In this document: positions 10,975-22,874 of the stretch, in pieces | Position numbering within the stretch: position 1 is the first letter of the stretch | Layout: the number at the start of each line of letters is the position of its first letter | Assembly (NCBI GenBank): GCA_020002185.1 | Contig: CM034531.1 | Location: 44,765,099 to 44,829,098 of the forward strand | DNA: 64,000 nucleotides | Source: Paraescarpia echinospica | Lineage: Eukaryota; Annelida; Polychaeta; Sabellida; Siboglinidae | Direction: 5' to 3' | The notes under the pieces: model-generated | Seen by the model: only the letters and a program-made list of their open reading frames with translations | Database searches by the model: none | Told to the model about the DNA's origin: nothing | Position numbers and translations under genes: made by a program

Positions 10975-12140
10975 CTAGTTTAAATAGATGCAGCCTGTCC
11001 CACTGTCAACAGATTGCATCAAGTTCTCTGAGAAAACTGCTGCCCCCTTTCCACTTAGATGAAGGCCATCTCTCATGTACATATCTTCCCTCCCAACAAA
11101 GTATCCCCATAAATCTACGAATCCCACCCCCTCTTCTTTACACATCTGCTCAACTAGTGCGTTGATCGCCATCCTCTTGCAGTTTCTATATGTCGGCCCC
11201 CTTCCTCCCATTACTGGCAAAATTCCTGAGAGGATAATCTGTTCTACTCTTGTCTTCTTTAACTTCTTCACTAACTGTCTGTACTTCTGAACTATCCCAG
11301 TTGTTCCCTCCCTCTCTGCGTTATTTGTCCCTACATGTACTAGTATAGACCCTCCCTTGCCATGCCCCAGTACCTTCTCTACCCTTTCAGTTACATGTTC
11401 TATCCTAGCCCCCGGTAGACAAACAACGACGTCCTCCCCCTCGCTTAGAGTCTTATCTGTCTTTCTCATAATCGAATCGCCCATAAACACCCTCTCTTTC
11501 CTCGTTGCCCCCTCAATCACTGCCTCAGAGTAGCTCTTTCTACGGTTTGCATCTGTCTGGTTGTAATCTTGTTCCCCTGTCTTCTGCTCTCCCGTCACAA
11601 TCTCGTCCGTTCCATTCTTTCCTGACGTTGTTTCTCTTGTCACCTTTCTTCCTGTCATCGTCCCTCCCGACTTCTCTTCTGTCACATGTACTCTCACTTC
11701 CTTTCTTCCCGTCATCTTTCCTCCCATTGCATTTCCTTCTCTCCTCTCCCGTCTCTTTTTCCCTCCTACCTCTTTCTCTACGGTCACTTTCTTTCCTGCC
11801 ACCTTCACACCTGTCACATTTCCTGCCGTCGATCCTCCACTTTCTTCCCCTCCGATCACCTTCCCTCATCTCAGTCTCCTTTCCTCGGTCTTGTTGCCAC
11901 TACTCTGCTCCTTCAGTCTCACAGTATTCCCAACTTTATCCCTGTCGTCTCTCTCCATTCCATCTGTCTCCTTGCTGATTCTCATCTCCATCCCCTTCAC
12001 AATATCTACCAACCTAGCTACCTCTTTCTCCAGACATTTCACCTTCCAACACCCCACGCACTGAAAGGTGAATCCCTCTTCCTTGGTTTCTGTCCATGAC
12101 TTCGTACAGCCGGATAGGGCAAAATCTACCCACGTGATGC
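10975..12140 (-). pseudogene. CR1 ORF1: PHD-like half finger plus SGNH esterase domain
   Basis: Reading from 12140 leftward, WVDFALSGCTKSW and FTFQCVGCW resemble the second half of a PHD finger. A predicted coiled-coil stretch (VKCLEKEVARLVDIVKGME) follows. After a frame change at about 11865 comes a long Gly/Lys/Arg/Glu-rich linker, then an SGNH hydrolase: FMGDSIMR (block I Ser), ILVHVGTNNA (GxND-like block), and DGLHLSGKGA (Asp-x-x-His block). It stops at 10975 (TAG). The esterase is a known optional part of CR1 ORF1 proteins; its role in transposition is not settled. Confidence 0.8.
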
Positions 12141-12507
12141 GTGTTCCGCTCCGTTTGAATTATTATTAACAAGTGCAGTCAAATGTAGGGACTGTTTATC
12201 AGAACAACCATGCCATTTGACAAATATTATACCATAGACCGTGTGGTATATGAAGTATTGGTATAGTTTTGTTAATATTATTTAGGGCAAAACAATTTCG
12301 TAACATGCAATAGTCGCAGTGACGTCTATTAATAGTTTTCGGCGATGATCACATCAGTAAAAAAACAGACGTGTCCAGATTCTGTTCCGTCATCGTGTCA
12401 GTTGTCCACGCGCCGATTCCAACTTGCTTCTAACAATTAATAATAATCGTTATTATTACGACTGCTTTAATAATATTATTGAACATTCTTCAGGATAGTT
12501 CGTTTTC
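12141..12507. other. Non-coding, AT-rich
   Basis: No gene seen between the CR1 5' truncation point and the Penelope fragment. Short AAT/ATT runs are present. Confidence 0.4.
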
Positions 12508-12903
12508 AAATTAGAAACTTTCATTTTTCATATCCAAGAATCATGTTAAACACGAAAAATGAGAAATACACAAGGAGCGGGAAAAAAAGATTGATGTCTA
12601 CCATCAATAAATCCGCCCTTACAGACCATACGACAACTGAAAACCATATCATAGACTGGGAGGGAGTGAAAGTTGTAGACAAAGAAACCAACAGAAGAAT
12701 TCGGCATATCAAAGAAGCCATCTGGATCAGAAAAACCAAAACACCCATCAACAGAGACGAGGGCAATTACGAACTGCCTCACGTGTACGATGACGTCATT
12801 CAGCGTCATAGGTACTGATGAAGTCGGCGTGACACGTCAACGAAAGCCTCTACCAGGTAATTTAACATGATTCTTGGATATGAAAAATGAAAGTTTCTAA
12901 TTT
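12508..12903 (+). mobile_element. Penelope-like retroelement fragment in perfect inverted repeats
   Basis: Arms 12508-12550 and 12861-12903 are perfect 43-bp reverse complements. Between them the plus strand codes for the C-terminal end of a Penelope-like protein. Penelope-like elements are known for unusual terminal arrangements, but a 396-bp unit bounded this way is odd. Flanks are rich in AAT/ATT, so a target duplication cannot be read confidently. Confidence 0.75.
12543..12818 (+). pseudogene. C-terminal region of Penelope-like element, adjoining GIY-YIG endonuclease
   Basis: From ATG 12543, 91 residues include SALTDHTTTENHIIDW, RRIRHIKEAIWIRK and INRDEGNYELPHVYDDVI. That order (paired His, IDW, EAIWI, NRDEG) is the conserved tail of Penelope-like proteins after the GIY-YIG nuclease core. 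The reverse transcriptase and GIY-YIG core are missing, so it is a 3' fragment. The start codon lies inside the left arm and is probably fortuitous. Confidence 0.75.
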
Positions 12904-13590
12904 GCTTTAATAATAATAATTATTATTATATAATGTTGAATAACAAATTGTGTAAGTTGGACGGTCTAACGTGAATTAACCGATTTAATTCTTATTAATT
13001 TACAAAAGTATGGTGTATGAAGCTAGTGCACCTAGAAGTGTTATTGCAATGGACTACAGAAATGTGTCTTATACAGAAGCACGCAATGAAGGAAGTTTCC
13101 GCCACTGCTGACACTAAGTGAACACAAAAGCAACACCAGTCCTCTTGGTCACTACGTCTTATATTAAACATAATAATGATTAAACATGCTACGCACAATG
13201 ACATCTATATATTGTGCGTTTTTGTGCAAACACAACGGAAAACATTGCACGTCACCCATTTCTACTAAGCATACTACAAAAACAGTTGATGCAAAAGATA
13301 CTTGAGCTATTGTCCCGTGAGTCAAATCTGCAGACAACTACCAATCAATAGCATTTAAATGAATATTGCAACGAATATTTCGCAAGCGCATTATTGTTTT
13401 AATCTGTGATGATCTATATTAATTTGTGCATTTTGCATACCCCTTAGTGATGACCTCGAGAATCTCGGGGTCTGGAATTAGACCGTCTAAGGAAAAGTCC
13501 AGAGAACATAATTTATTAAACATATATTCTCTGCAGGACAAAAGACAACACGAACAGTGAACCGAGGTATCATTACCTTTTGCCGAAAAT
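12904..13590. other. Non-coding stretch
   Basis: AT-rich beginning (AAT/ATT runs), otherwise no recognised feature. Confidence 0.4.
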
Positions 13591-13603
13591 ATGGTTTATG
13601 ACC

Positions 13604-13652
13604 TCTCTGTCCGTCCGTCCGTCCGTCCGTCCGTCCGTCCGTCCGTCCGTCC
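13604..13652. repeat. (TCCG)n microsatellite
   Basis: About 11 TCCG repeats, followed by a few TGCC repeats (about 13667-13680). Confidence 0.9.
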
Positions 13653-13685
13653 ATCTGTATGTTTGTCTGCCTGCCTGCCTGGATA

Positions 13686-14470
13686 TCTCTCACTCTCCTC
13701 TCTCTCTCTCACTCCTCCCTTCCTCCTCCCTTCCTCCTCCCTTCCTCCTCCCTTCCTCCTACCTTCCTCCTCCCTTTCACCTCCTTTCCTCCTCCCTTCC
13801 TCATCCTTTCCTCCTCCCTCACTTCTCCCTTCCTCCTCCCATCCTCCCGCCTAACTCCTCCCTTCCTCCTTCGTCACTACTCTTTTTCTTATTTCCTCCT
13901 CCCTCCCACCCTCCTCCATTCATCCTCCCTCACTCCTGCCTTCCTCCTCCCTTCCCCCTGCCTTCCTCCTCCCTTCCACCTCCCTTACTCCTCCACCCCG
14001 CCTCCCTTCCTCCTCCCTTCCTTCTCCCTACCTCCTACATTCCTCCTCCATTCTTCCTCCTCCCTTTCTCATCCCTTCCTCCTCCCTTCCTCCTTCCTCA
14101 CTACTCTTTTTCTCATGTCCTCATCCCCCACCCTCCTCCATTCATCCTCCCTCACTCCTGCCTTCCTCCTCATTTCCTCCTCCCTCACTCCTTCCTCCTC
14201 CTTCACTCCTCCCTCCCTCCTCCCTCTCCCCTTCCTTCCTCCTCCCTTCCTATTCCCTTCTTCCTTCCTCACTCCTTCCTTCCTCATCTGTTCCTCCTCC
14301 CTCACTCCTCCTTCCTCCTCCCCCTCCTCCCTCCCTCCCTTCCTCTTCCCTTCCACCTCCCTCACTCCTCCCTTCTCCCTACCTCCTCCCTTCCTTCTCC
14401 CTTCTTCACCCCTTCCTCCTCCCTCACTCGCCCCTTCCTCCTTCCTTCCTCCTCACTTCATCCCAATTTC
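13686..14470. repeat. Long pyrimidine (CCTTCCTCCC-type) tract
   Basis: About 0.8 kb in which the plus strand is almost only C and T, built of degenerate TCCTCC/CCTTCC/CCTCAC units. Long open frames here come only from the composition. Such polypurine/polypyrimidine DNA can form triplex structures. Confidence 0.9.
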
Positions 14471-15755
14471 CCTCCCAACTATCTCCTAATGTCAGGATGA
14501 AAATACGATGATACATCGACCAAGCCAAAAACACTTATATTGTCCCAACACCTTCTAAGACATGCTTCTGGGATAACTACACCATTAAACATAGTTTTTT
14601 TTATTCGACACTCGTCGCCTTCGTGGACTCGCCAAGATGAGTCGTGGGAGCAACAAATAGTGGCGCCATCTCACGGCGCCTGGCTAATTAAGGCTACACT
14701 TTTCACTGCCTACCACGAGTACTCTCTAAGCTGAGCAAGTTACTGTTCACGTTAGACACCACATTGAACAAAAGGGATCAACTATGGTCGTCTGCAATTT
14801 CAGCTAACTTCGTAATGCGCCAACATCCTGCAACAGATATAGAGGAAGACGGCGTGCAGACCACAGTTCACAGAGAACACATATCTCATAATCACGTACG
14901 TCTTTGCAATGGACAATTTGGACTGGAAAATTACGTCATATCACTAGAGGACGGAAGCTCCGATGCAACAACAGCAATCATCATCGAAAACACAGGGCAT
15001 GGGACATCTACCTTAGACAGTCAGACATATTGAGGGTTTAGTTAGCATTTCAATATTAGATACGGGGAGGGCTCTATGATATTACCGATGCAGTCATTTG
15101 TGTATGCTACATCTCTACAGAAACATAGACCAGTCAGCAGCGTTTAGGAAGTGAGGACTTTAATGACGCCATCTAATAACACTGCAGAACATCGATTGTT
15201 CATTTGATGTATTGGGTCGTGTATGACAACACCACAGCCGCCTCATGTATTACTTGAACGAGGCGTTGGCCTGCCTGGATTTGCTGCTTTAAATGTACCA
15301 GGTTGCATGACGGCACAGAAAAGCGATAAGACCGTATCGTACGTTACTTTACAAAATTGCATGTCGAGATCACTCCAAAACCCAACACTGGGTGGCGCGA
15401 GCATATATTGTTCTAGAATGTAGCGCTGTGGTTGCAGTTCGTGTAGGCCTACTCGAACTCGTGAGTTGCGCGAAAACTGTCGTTGCGCCAAGTACGCTGA
15501 CCGGTCGCACCGATTCGCATAGTTTGAGCTGGTCCAGTCGAATGAGGCAAGCACGGACGCACAAATAAATGTTGAGATATTATTATGCAGCCTTTTGACG
15601 AAATGTTGAGCCCCGAGATGTCCATCCCATATGGCCCTCCGCGTGAAATAAAAAAATGTAAATCTACGAGCCACGCTTTTGGCTCAGCTAGCTATAACAT
15701 TTCACTCTCGTTCATGCCAAACAAACGGAGAAATGCTCGAACGGATATGGAATCA
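14471..15755. other. Non-coding stretch
   Basis: Contains an 89-codon open frame (14764-15033) with no recognisable domain and no splice or poly(A) context. No RNA gene found. Confidence 0.4.
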
Positions 15756-15783
15756 AACAAACAAACAAATAAACAAACACACA

Positions 15784-15857
<74 letters not shown>

Positions 15858-15871
15858 AACAAACAAACAAA
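15755..15871. repeat. (CAAA)n/(CA)n compound microsatellite
   Basis: CAAA repeats on both sides of two CA blocks. Confidence 0.95.
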
Positions 15872-16748
15872 CAGACCCACACTCTGTTTTACAACATAGA
15901 AGAAAACCTGACATCGTGTTTTCTTATTGCCGCATTTAAGAAACTACGTTCCGTGGCGAGATTGGTTTTCAGACGTGATTTCCCGTGGCGAGAGTTGACA
16001 CCCAACGTGATCTGCTGTGTATTGTAAGTCGCATTCCGTTCGTGTGCGTTATGTCATGAGAAATGACAAACAGCATGGAGAGCTAAAATAACTAAAACAG
16101 ACAATGTTATTGAGCTTGACATGATATTGAATTTGTTGACATTTCGATGCGTCCGTCTCTGTTAATGAGGTCACAATTAGCAACGTCAAATGTCACTGAC
16201 GAATATATATCATTCTTTCGCAGCCGTCCGACCCAACAACTTGGTGGTAAGATGGCACGCACCTCTCTCGAATGCGTTGTGCGTGCGTGCGTGCGTGTAT
16301 GGTATGGCGTGTGATGGTATTGGTGGTGGTGGAGTGTGTGCGTGCGTGGATGCGTGTGTGCGCATGTGTGGTGAAATCGTTGCGGTAGAAACAGTCTAAC
16401 AATTCCCGGCATATTCGTACAGCCATTACTGTTTAATAAGCATCTTTCGGAAATCCAAGAAAAGCTGCTCGATCTTATCGGCGAGAGCTGCGCTTGCAAC
16501 TATGGAGTTCCACAACAAGAGAAATTCCAAGAACTTTTCACGGATTCAGGTTTTAATATTTCATGACGTAGCTTAACTGTTCCTTATTTGATGTGTAACA
16601 TGCATCTTCACTGCCGATGTACTAAAATGGCTTAAGGCTGCCCTACTTGTATGGTGGCGATGTCTCTAATAGGGCCTGTAAGTCTCGCGCCTCGTTTTCG
16701 ATCTGGAGTCATCTGGCGACATCGACTCCATTTACGCCAGCTGAAATA
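15872..16748. other. Non-coding stretch with GT/GC-rich patch
   Basis: The stretch 16275-16370 is rich in TGCG/GTGTGTG. No coding sequence recognised. Confidence 0.4.
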
Positions 16749-16866
16749 ATGGGGATACGTTTTGTTTTTGGTTGTAATCATCGGAATTTTTTCAAATCGA
16801 GTTCATTTTTTCCGGTTTCCAACAGATGATAACAAGTTGAAGCTGTGGGAAAAACTTTGTCGTTAA
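16749..16866 (+). pseudogene. Decayed THAP zinc-finger fragment
   Basis: ATG 16749 begins MGIRFVFGCNHRNFFKSSS. One base later in frame the text continues FFRFPTDDNKLKLWEKLCR before a stop at 16864. Cys, then F-x-FP, then LW-x-x-x-CR is the start of a THAP DNA-binding domain, found in P-element/THAP9-type transposases and in host THAP proteins. The first zinc Cys appears to be Phe, there is a frameshift near 16810, and the C-x2-H half is missing. The left edge of the 1772-bp tandem repeat (16842) falls inside it. Confidence 0.6.
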
Positions 16867-18289
16867 GACTGTTCGTAGTAATCGTGCACCTTAATCGAAT
16901 TGTTATCACGATTTAACGAGCCATGGTGGCGACTTTGTTGACAATGACTATGCATTATTTCGTGCAGTGCGACATGTTGTTGAACTAATGCATATTTGTT
17001 TAGTGATTGTGTGCATTTAGGCAACTTTTAAGATATAAATGCATTTTTTGGAAATAACAACTTATAACATTTAAAAATTCGCGGTTTTTATAACAAGCGA
17101 TACTCCGTTGTATCTCGTTTTAACTCCCATTTCTTACATAATTGTTAACCATATTATGAAATCCATGTTATATTTCATATTTTAATATGTACTGGTTCTT
17201 GTTACATTAACTAAATATTATTATCTATTTCATTTAGACGAAAAAAATTCGGGATCAAAAACAAATTTCATTAGAAATAAGTGTATATGACGGCCGTCGA
17301 CTGCTGCCTAGTTCTTTCTCTACATTTTAAATTTCCCTGATGTATAATTCATATAGAACTTGAAGTGACAAAGCCATAACACAATTAACAAAGCTACAAT
17401 AAACCGATAAACTAAACGTCAACAACTGTTTCCTGGCTTCGCTCAGAATGTCGCCGTGTATCGAGACACACTTACAGGTCAGTGGTACAGGCCCTATTGG
17501 TTAGCCTTGGTTGCGTAGGCTCCGTAATGTGGCGCCACTGTTTGTAACTCATTCGAGCACCTGGGAATCGACGAACTTCCCACTGTGACGAAAACGACTG
17601 GCAGGGTAACCAATGAAATTGACTTTCGTGCCAAGTCATCACTAGCAGGATTTTTCAGTTTATTCGATCCAGCTTTACACGCACTCACTCTCTCACACAC
17701 AAATACACGCACACACACACACGCACGCTTGAGTGTGTGTGTGTGTTCGTACAAACACGCACAACATCCAGAAGCATACGCGTCTGAGTATGTATTTGCG
17801 TGCGTGCGTGCGTGTGTGTTTTAGGTAATGAAAATAAGATGTCTAATAGTTTCTTTTTTTATCCTGATTGATGTTGTTAGCCAGCAGCAAATCATTCTTA
17901 TACTTGAGTAAATCAGTTAGCTAGTGGTGACACTGCTAATCACTGGACCATGGCCAACTCCTGTGACAACTTAAGCCTTGCACCCAGAGCTCGATTCTCA
18001 GAAAGTAGGGCCAAAGGTGGAACAGCAACATGTGTTTATTCGCCCGAACGTTATACAACATAATACCATCATAGTCAGCAATTCACGCAGTGTCTTTTGG
18101 ATTACAGAGTCATTATGTATCTTTGGGTTGTTTCTCCATGGCTTGTGTAAACGGCTCATCATATGACTGTGAAAAGTTATGCAATACACTCTGCATACAA
18201 TTCAACATCTACGTCTATATATTGCTTCAACATAAAACTTACACCATTGCTTAACATCACCTGTACGTCAATGTAATATGATTTCAATA

Positions 18290-18613
18290 TTTACACCAAT
18301 ACTTCGTCGTGGCGCATCACATGCCCTGCCAGACGTAGACGCCGTTGTCTCACGATGGTGGAAATCCGTGGTAGCCTGCCGTACAGTTCCTTGCAGGTGA
18401 CGTGATCGCGCCAGCAGACACTGTATGATTTTACTGAGTAGTCTGGCGTAAGACCCGTCAAGTGTTTTCTCTAATGTTTAATTCAGTGTCAAAGATTCAC
18501 GATCGTATATGAGGCTTGATTTAACTGTGGTGCTAAAGATGTTTAATTTGGTGTTTCTGTGTACTGACGTACGCTATACGTTATCCAGTGCATGTACTTT
18601 TGCCCAAGCCTCG
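18290..18613 (-). mobile_element. LINE D 3' fragment in tandem unit 1
   Basis: On the minus strand: TVKSSLIYDRESLTL, LDGSYARLL, CWRDHVTCKELYGRLPRIS and RRLRLAGHVMRH, the C-terminal tail typical of invertebrate endonuclease/reverse transcriptase LINEs, with frameshifts. Confidence 0.65.
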
Positions 18614-20061
18614 GCTGTGGGAAAAACTTTGTCGTTAAGACTGTTCGTGGTAATCGTGCACCTTAATCGAATTGTTATCACGATTTAACGAGCCATGGTG
18701 GCGACTTTGTTGACAATGACTATGCATTATTTCGTGCAGTGCGACATGTTGTTGAACTAATGCATATTTGTTTAGTGATTGTGTGCATTTAGGCAACTTT
18801 TAAGATATAAATGCATTTTTTGGAAATAACAACTTATAACATTTAAAAATTCGCGGTTTTTATAACAAGCGATACTCCGTTGTATCTCGTTTTAACTCCC
18901 ATTTCTTACATAATTGTTAACCATATTATGAAATCCATGTTATATTTCATATTTTAATATGTACTGGTTCTTGTTACATTAACTAAATATTATTATCTAT
19001 TTCATTTAGACGAAAAAAATTCGGGATCAAAAACAAATTTCATTAGAAATAAGTGTATATGACGGCCGTCGACTGCTGCCTAGTTCTTTCTCTACATTTT
19101 AAATTTCCCTGATGTATAATTCATATAGAACTTGAAGTGACAAAGCCATAACACAATTAACAAAGCTACAATAAACCGATAAACTAAACGTCAACAACTG
19201 TTTCCTGGCTTCGCTCAGAATGTCGCCGTGTATCGAGACACACTTACAGGTCAGTGGTACAGGCCCTATTGGTTAGCCTTGGTTGCGTAGGCTCCGTAAT
19301 GTGGCGCCACTGTTTGTAACTCATTCGAGCACCTGGGAATCGACGAACTTCCCACTGTGACGAAAACGACTGGCAGGGTAACCAATGAAATTGACTTTCG
19401 TGCCAAGTCATCACTAGCAGGATTTTTCAGTTTATTCGATCCAGCTTTACACGCACTCACTCTCTCACACACAAATACACGCACACACACACACGCACGC
19501 TTGAGTGTGTGTGTGTGTTCGTACAAACACGCACAACATCCAGAAGCATACGCGTCTGAGTATGTATTTGCGTGCGTGCGTGCGTGTGTGTTTTAGGTAA
19601 TGAAAATAAGATGTCTAATAGTTTCTTTTTTTATCCTGATTGATGTTGTTAGCCAGCAGCAAATCATTCTTATACTTGAGTAAATCAGTTAGCTAGTGGT
19701 GACACTGCTAATCACTGGACCATGGCCAACTCCTGTGACAACTTAAGCCTTGCACCCAGAGCTCGATTCTCAGAAAGTAGGGCCAAAGGTGGAACAGCAA
19801 CATGTGTTTATTCGCCCGAACGTTATACAACATAATACCATCATAGTCAGCAATTCACGCAGTGTCTTTTGGATTACAGAGTCATTATGTATCTTTGGGT
19901 TGTTTCTCCATGGCTTGTGTAAACGGCTCATCATATGACTGTGAAAAGTTATGCAATACACTCTGCATACAATTCAACATCTACGTCTATATATTGCTTC
20001 AACATAAAACTTACACCATTGCTTAACATCACCTGTACGTCAATGTAATATGATTTCAATA

Positions 20062-20385
20062 TTTACACCAATACTTCGTCGTGGCGCATCACATGCCCTG
20101 CCAGACGTAGACGCCGTTGTCTCACGATGGTGGAAATCCGTGGTAGCCTGCCGTACAGTTCCTTGCAGGTGACGTGATCGCGCCAGCAGACACTGTATGA
20201 TTTTACTGAGTAGTCTGGCGTAAGACCCGTCAAGTGTTTTCTCTAATGTTTAATTCAGTGTCAAAGATTCACGATCGTATATGAGGCTTGATTTAACTGT
20301 GGTGCTAAAGATGTTTAATTTGGTGTTTCTGTGTACTGACGTACGCTATACGTTATCCAGTGCATGTACTTTTGCCCAAGCCTCG
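20062..20385 (-). mobile_element. LINE D 3' fragment in tandem unit 2
   Basis: Same content as the fragment in unit 1, 1772 bp downstream. Confidence 0.65.
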
Positions 20386-21835
20386 GCTGTGGGAAAAACT
20401 TTGTCGTTAAGACTGTTCGTGGTAATCGTGCACCTTAATCGAATTGTTATCACGATTTAACGAGCCATGGTGGCGACTTTGTTGACAATGACTATGCATT
20501 ATTTCGTGCAGTGCGACATGTTGTTGAACTAATGCATATTTGTTTAGTGATTGTGTGCATTTAGGCAACTTTTAAGATATAAATGCATTTTTTGGAAATA
20601 ACAACTTATAACATTTAAAAATTCGCGGTTTTTATAACAAGCGATACTCCGTTGTATCTCGTTTTAACTCCCATTTCTTACATAATTGTTAACCATATTA
20701 TGAAATCCATGTTATATTTCATATTTTAATATGTACTGGTTCTTGTTACATTAACTAAATATTATTATCTATTTCATTTAGACGAAAAAAATTCGGGATC
20801 AAAAACAAATTTCATTAGAAATAAGTGTATATGACGGCCGTCGACTGCTGCCTAGTTCTTTCTCTACATTTTAAATTTCCCTGATGTATAATTCATATAG
20901 AACTTGAAGTGACAAAGCCATAACACAATTAACAAAGCTACAATAAACCGATAAACTAAACGTCAACAACTGTTTCCTGGCTTCGCTCAGAATGTCGCCG
21001 TGTATCGAGACACACTTACAGGTCAGTGGTACAGGCCCTATTGGTTAGCCTTGGTTGCGTAGGCTCCGTAATGTGGCGCCACTGTTTGTAACTCATTCGA
21101 GCACCTGGGAATCGACGAACTTCCCACTGTGACGAAAACGACTGGCAGGGTAACCAATGAAATTGACTTTCGTGCCAAGTCATCACTAGCAGGATTTTTC
21201 AGTTTATTCGATCCAGCTTTACACGCACTCACTCTCTCACACACAAATACACGCACACACACACACACGCACGCTTGAGTGTGTGTGTGTGTTCGTACAA
21301 ACACGCACAACATCCAGAAGCATACGCGTCTGAGTATGTATTTGCGTGCGTGCGTGCGTGTGTGTTTTAGGTAATGAAAATAAGATGTCTAATAGTTTCT
21401 TTTTTTATCCTGATTGATGTTGTTAGCCAGCAGCAAATCATTCTTATACTTGAGTAAATCAGTTAGCTAGTGGTGACACTGCTAATCACTGGACCATGGC
21501 CAACTCCTGTGACAACTTAAGCCTTGCACCCAGAGCTCGATTGTCAGAAAGTAGGGCCAAAGGTGGAACAGCAACATGTGTTTATTCGCCCGAACGTTAT
21601 ACAACATAATACCATCATAGTCAGCAATTCACGCAGTGTCTTTTGGATTACAGAGTCATTATGTATCTTTGGGTTGTTTCTCCATGGCTTGTGTAAACGG
21701 CTCATCATATGACTGTGAAAAGTTATGCAATACACTCTGCATACAATTCAACATCTACGTCTATATATTGCTTCAACATAAAACTTACACCATTGCTTAA
21801 CATCACCTGTACGTCAATGTAATATGATTTCAATA

Positions 21836-22425
21836 TTTACACCAATACTTCGTCGTGGCGCATCACATGCCCTGCCAGACGTAGACGCCGTTGTCTCACG
21901 ATGGTGGAAATCCGTGGTAGCCTGCCGTACAGTTCCTTGCAGGTGACGTGATCGCGCCAGCAGACACTGTATGATTTTACTGAGTAGTCTGGCGTAAGAC
22001 CCGTCAAGTGTTTTCTCTAATGTTTAATTCAGTGTCAAAGATTCACGATCGTATATGAGGCTTGATTTAACTGTGGTGCTAAAGATGTTTAATTTGGTGT
22101 TTCTGTGTACTGACGTACGCTATACGTTATCCAGTGCATGTACTTTTGCCCAAGCCTCGGTTTTTTTACACTGTCATTTTGAAAGTTGGTGTATAAGCCG
22201 AGGTATTTGAAGTATTCTACTTTCTCTATTTGGTTCCCATCTAATGTTTGCAGATTAGGATTTGTACTTGGATGTACACGTACATGGTTTTGTTTGGATT
22301 GAGAAATAATGCCGTGGCTTTAGAAGCACTTTCAAATTTATTGAAAAAGAATTCTGATTCGTGTAGTGGGCCAGCAAACAGAGCGATGTCATCAGTGAAA
22401 TCTAGATCCAATTCAACATTTACAT
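21836..22425 (-). mobile_element. LINE D fragment, unit 3 plus upstream reverse transcriptase
   Basis: Here the LINE continues beyond the repeat edge at 22160. On the minus strand DLDFTDDIALFAGPLHESE (the F-x-DD catalytic box) and FLNPNKT lie at about 22290-22420, with stops closer to 22160. This third copy is therefore the original LINE insertion, and the repeat edge cuts through it. Confidence 0.65.
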
Positions 22426-22430
22426 TAGTA

Positions 22431-22870
22431 ATTCAACATTTACTCCAATACAGCAATACAACGTGTACACATCAGTGTCGAGGCGTTACCGTGGCATTAT
22501 GTTGACATTATTTTGATGCGTACACAACGAGCGCTAGAACTAGTTACGTTACTATTTCGTTGTCGTTCCGCGTGGCAAATATCAGCCCAGCGTGTCATCT
22601 TTGGCGATAGCAAAATATGCATGTAACGAATTTAAGAACAAAACAATATAATTATAATGGTACTAAATGCTCCTGTTGGATTGGTGTTCACTGCTGGGTG
22701 TAAGCGAGCGTATTTATATATATATACTGTCTATATATATATATATGCTAACGTTTGGAGCGGTCTGACAGTATATCCTCCACTGTTAACAAAGCTTGAG
22801 GAGATCACGCGCGCGTGCGTGCGTGCGTGTGTGTGTGTGTTACGTAAACAACCGCGTCGTAGCGGATCCA
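22431..22870. other. Non-coding stretch with TA and GT/GC microsatellites
   Basis: TA-rich patches at 22712-22746 and a GCGT/GT patch at 22808-22840. No gene. Confidence 0.5.
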
Positions 22871-22874
22871 CCAA

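Larger units (their letters stand above)
7997..12140 (-). mobile_element. CR1-clade retrotransposon, long 5'-truncated copy 1
   Basis: On the minus strand the order is ORF1 (PHD-like half, linker, SGNH esterase), ORF2 (endonuclease, reverse transcriptase) and a short 3' tail. The tail ends in a tandem GATTTAACAA repeat (7997-8020), like the short terminal repeats known at CR1 3' ends. CR1 families with PHD and esterase domains in ORF1 have been described in animals. The 5' limit near 12140 is where the PHD finger loses its first half. A second copy lies at 59954-64000 in the same orientation. Confidence 0.88.
16842..22160. repeat. Three tandem copies of a 1772-bp unit
   Basis: Units start at 16842, 18614 and 20386 (exactly 1772 bp apart); the third is 2 bp longer through one extra CA. 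I noticed only a few differences (for example A/G near position 33 of the unit and one C/G in unit 3). Each unit holds the end of the THAP fragment, AT-rich DNA, a CA/GT-rich patch, and a degenerate LINE 3' end. Open frames repeat three times at this spacing and look non-coding. Near-identity implies recent duplication or an assembly effect. Confidence 0.95.

Noticed and set aside
13580..14500. 306-codon Pro/Ser/Leu-rich ORFs
   Set aside because: Composition of the pyrimidine tract, open in several frames at once.
14764..15033. 89-codon ORF as a gene
   Set aside because: No domain, splice sites or poly(A) context.
15243..15674. 143-codon minus-strand ORF
   Set aside because: Protein composition is not family-like and there is no splice or regulatory context.
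17494..21735. Small ORFs repeated every 1772 bp as a gene family
   Set aside because: They repeat because the DNA is triplicated; they overlap CA repeats and lack domains.
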